Shown piece after piece: positions 6,022 through 7,215 of a stretch of 7,215 bases of DNA. Source of the DNA: DSNY01 sp037442465. Lineage in GTDB: Bacteria; Pseudomonadota; Gammaproteobacteria; Burkholderiales; Burkholderiaceae_F. How positions within the stretch are numbered: position 1 is the stretch's first letter; every line of letters starts with the position of its first letter. The translations under genes were made by a program, and so were the position numbers. A model generated the notes under the pieces. It ran no database searches and was not told the origin of the DNA. It saw only the letters and a program-made list of their open reading frames with translations. The stretch lies in NCBI GenBank assembly GCA_037442465.1, contig JBBIQI010000170.1, positions 1 to 7,215 on the forward strand, read 5' to 3'.

Positions 6022-6171
6022 CATTCCGCGCCAAAGACGCGGAATCGCTCCCGCGCATAACTAACGCCGAGATCCCTCACCCTGCCCGGGATGACGGAAC
6101 GGCGCCCGCGACGCCGACGCGCACTCACGAGGTCGCGGTGTCGCGAAATTGGGCAAACCTCAATGACACAG
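6022..6171 (+). repeat. Composite palindromic repeat, copy 2 (about 150 bp)
   Basis: The first part (6022-6096) starts with a perfect 8-bp hairpin, ATTCCGCG and CGCGGAAT around CCAAAGA, and ends CCCGGGATGACG. The extension (6097-6171) ends in a nested quasi-palindrome: GTGTC with GACAC outside, ATTGGG with CTCAAT inside. Copy 1 at 418-566 has the same order, similar length (149 against 150 bp) and opposite orientation. Its outer arms differ in sequence but still pair (GGTGT with ACACC), suggesting that the structure matters. Similarity may continue weakly to a shared GATCGG near 6182. Confidence 0.75.
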
Positions 6172-6240
6172 CCACTCGGGGTGATCGGCGCGGCACCGAA
6201 CAACAACTCGTTACACACGGCGACGTCCCGGTGTCGCCCG

Positions 6241-6260
6241 CAACGCGCGGCGGCGCGTTG
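6241..6260. repeat. Perfect inverted repeat before the glycine-zipper gene
   Basis: CAACGCGC and GCGCGTTG, 8 bp each, flank a GGCG spacer. The repeat ends 36 bases before the start codon at 6297. It could be a protein-binding operator or a hairpin in the mRNA leader; no T-run follows, so a terminator is unlikely. Confidence 0.5.
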
Positions 6261-6286
6261 ATCGCCGCAGACTCAACGCAGCAAAC

Positions 6287-6290
6287 GGAG
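6287..6290 (+). promoter_or_regulatory. Ribosome-binding site fixing a GTG start
   Basis: GGAG lies six bases before the GTG at 6297. No comparable site precedes the upstream in-frame ATG at 5994, so this element decides the start of the glycine-zipper gene. Confidence 0.65.
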
Positions 6291-6296
6291 CCGAAC

Positions 6297-7094
6297 GTGA
6301 ACGATGCAGCACCGATCCCGGCGCGAGCGACCGCGCCAAAGCTTCACCCTCTGCTGATCGCTGCGGCGCTGGCCGTCATCGGCGCCAGTGCGCTGGCCGC
6401 GGTGATGGTGGTCAGCGGGCGCGTTTCGGCGCGGCACCTCGCCGGCACGGAGCAGGCCGTCGTGTCAGCCGCGGCCGCGGCTGCCGCACACGCTCCCGAA
6501 CCCGCCGCGCACACGCCGCCCGCAACCGCGGCACCCAAAGCCAGGACCGCGAGCGCCAGGCACACTGTCCGCAACACTGCACCGGCGCCCGCGCCCCAGA
6601 TCGCGGACAGATCGGCGTCGGAACCGGCCCCGATCCAGCACGCGCCGATCCAACCTGCGCCGCTCGATCCCGCGCTGGCCACCGGGCCCGTGGCCCCGCC
6701 TGCCTGCTCCGAGTGCGGTACCGTGGTCGCGATACGCGAAGTGCGCAGTCCGGGCCAGACCAACGGTATCGGTGCCGTCGCCGGTGGTGTCGTCGGCGGC
6801 GTGATCGGTAATCAGATCGGCAAAGGCAGCGGCCGCGACGTGGCGCGGATCCTCGGCGCGATCGGCGGCGCGGTCGCCGGGCACCAGGTCGAGAAGCGCG
6901 CGCGTGCGACGGTGCGTTACGACATCGACGTACGCATGGACGACGGCGAGCTACGCACGGTCACTCGCAGCACGCCACCAGAACTGCGCATCGGCGACGC
7001 AGTGCGCCTGCAGGGCGACGCGCTGCTGTCGCGCGATGGCCGCCCGGTCGCGGAGCGTCAAGTCGCGACCCCCGAGGACCGCGGCGGCGCGTAA
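6297..7094 (+). CDS. Membrane-anchored glycine-zipper 2TM domain protein
   Basis: Predicted 265-residue envelope protein starting at GTG. A single hydrophobic segment (about 17-40) acts as a signal anchor; there is no lipobox cysteine, unlike SlyB-type lipoproteins that share the domain. Residues about 55-135 are a long Ala/Pro-rich linker suited to spanning periplasm. ACSECGTVVAIREV (136-149) leads into the glycine-zipper segment: GIGAVAGGVVGGVIGNQIG (157-175), then ILGAIGGAVAGHQVEK (185-200), characteristic of the Rick_17kDa_Anti / glycine-zipper 2TM family. A short beta-rich tail follows (YDIDVRMDDGELRTV, 208-222). Proteins with the Cys-x-x-Cys-Gly start and this tail are common in Betaproteobacteria; their function is poorly defined, probably in membrane association or envelope integrity. 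The GGAG site supports the start. The upstream frame to 5994 is excluded because it lies in a repeat. It has no operon partner in view. Confidence 0.85.
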   Translation: MNDAAPIPARATAPKLHPLLIAAALAVIGASALAAVMVVSGRVSARHLAGTEQAVVSAAAAAAAHAPEPAAHTPPATAAPKARTASARHTVRNTAPAPAPQIADRSASEPAPIQHAPIQPAPLDPALATGPVAPPACSECGTVVAIREVRSPGQTNGIGAVAGGVVGGVIGNQIGKGSGRDVARILGAIGGAVAGHQVEKRARATVRYDIDVRMDDGELRTVTRSTPPELRIGDAVRLQGDALLSRDGRPVAERQVATPEDRGGA

Positions 7095-7138
7095 GCCGCG
7101 TCGCGCACGCACAACAGCGGGTGCGCGGTCGCCATCGC

Positions 7139-7171
7139 ATCCGGCGCTGCGCGAGGTTGCCTAGCCCGGAT
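7139..7171. terminator. Weak stem-loop after the glycine-zipper gene
   Basis: ATCCGG (7139-7144) pairs with CCGGAT (7166-7171), and GCT with AGC inside it past one bulged C, leaving a 14-nt loop. It begins 44 bp after the stop codon. No U-run follows, so termination is only a possibility. The surrounding text may also be the edge of another repeat cut by the window end. Confidence 0.25.
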
Positions 7172-7215
7172 ACTTCACGGGGGACGCGGGAGTTGCGCGA
7201 GCGGATGCGCGCGGC

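Larger units (their letters stand above)
5763..6296. other. Non-coding gap with two repeats
   Basis: This 534-bp stretch between the hydrolase and glycine-zipper genes has no supportable gene. An open frame continues upstream from the last gene to 5994, but it passes through a repeat copy and has no start signal. It holds a short repeat copy (5878-5947), a composite copy (6022-6171) and a perfect inverted repeat (6241-6260). No clear sigma-70 promoter for the downstream gene could be picked out. Confidence 0.65.

Noticed and set aside
6103..6165. Similar short peptides encoded in the two composite repeat copies (RTHEVAVSRNWA and RTRKLAVSRVWV)
   Set aside because: The frame is open in both copies, but of the differences between aligned codons only about 3 fall at third positions and about 8 at first or second. 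This is not the pattern of a conserved protein, so the likeness reflects DNA homology of the repeat.
5994..6296. In-frame upstream extension of the glycine-zipper gene
   Set aside because: It runs through a dispersed repeat and has no ribosome-binding site, while GTG at 6297 has GGAG six bases upstream and gives a sensible anchor sequence.
1..7215. CRISPR array, tRNA or rRNA genes, or integrase/transposase genes
   Set aside because: No regularly spaced direct repeats, no cloverleaf with CCA-type end or GTTCRA-like T-loop, and no transposase-like protein were found. The dispersed repeats carry no gene of their own.
7095..7215. Start of another gene at the right edge
   Set aside because: The frames here are short and without a start signal or domain; the text looks like non-coding DNA or the edge of a repeat.

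Overview
This window is high-GC proteobacterial chromosome built around a complete DnaK chaperone operon, grpE-dnaK-dnaJ, read on the minus strand (about 4688 down to 764). The DnaK and DnaJ sequences look most like those of Betaproteobacteria. Examples are the ADYKEVKRG end of DnaK and the IKGVRSSYPGDLYCH stretch and HSPQTKGFMDRMKGFF tail of DnaJ. A related gammaproteobacterium cannot be excluded by eye. A well-formed heat-shock (sigma-32/RpoH) promoter precedes grpE. No hrcA gene or CIRCE operator is visible, so heat control by RpoH is the simplest reading.

Layout from left to right. Positions 1-612 hold no convincing gene but contain dispersed palindromic repeats, including one about 149 bp long. 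Positions 613-741 hold a small plus-strand reading frame with strong coding-type base composition that is interrupted by an in-frame UGA between two cysteines; it runs tail-to-tail into dnaJ. Then come dnaJ, a 94-bp gap with a strong hairpin, dnaK, a 73-bp gap with a weaker hairpin, and grpE. Divergent from grpE, across 146 bp, is a gene for a secreted alpha/beta hydrolase (4755-5762). A 534-bp non-coding gap follows with two more repeats and a perfect inverted repeat. The last gene (6297-7094) encodes a membrane-anchored protein with a glycine-zipper domain.

GrpE, DnaK and DnaJ form one machine: DnaJ delivers unfolded clients and stimulates DnaK ATP hydrolysis, and GrpE exchanges the nucleotide. 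The hydrolase and glycine-zipper protein are envelope proteins with no evident functional link to the chaperones.

The least ordinary items are the UGA-interrupted cysteine-rich mini-gene, the 150-bp composite repeat present twice in opposite orientations around the chaperone/hydrolase block, and the long dnaK-dnaJ intercistronic hairpin. I see no wholly new multi-gene system here.
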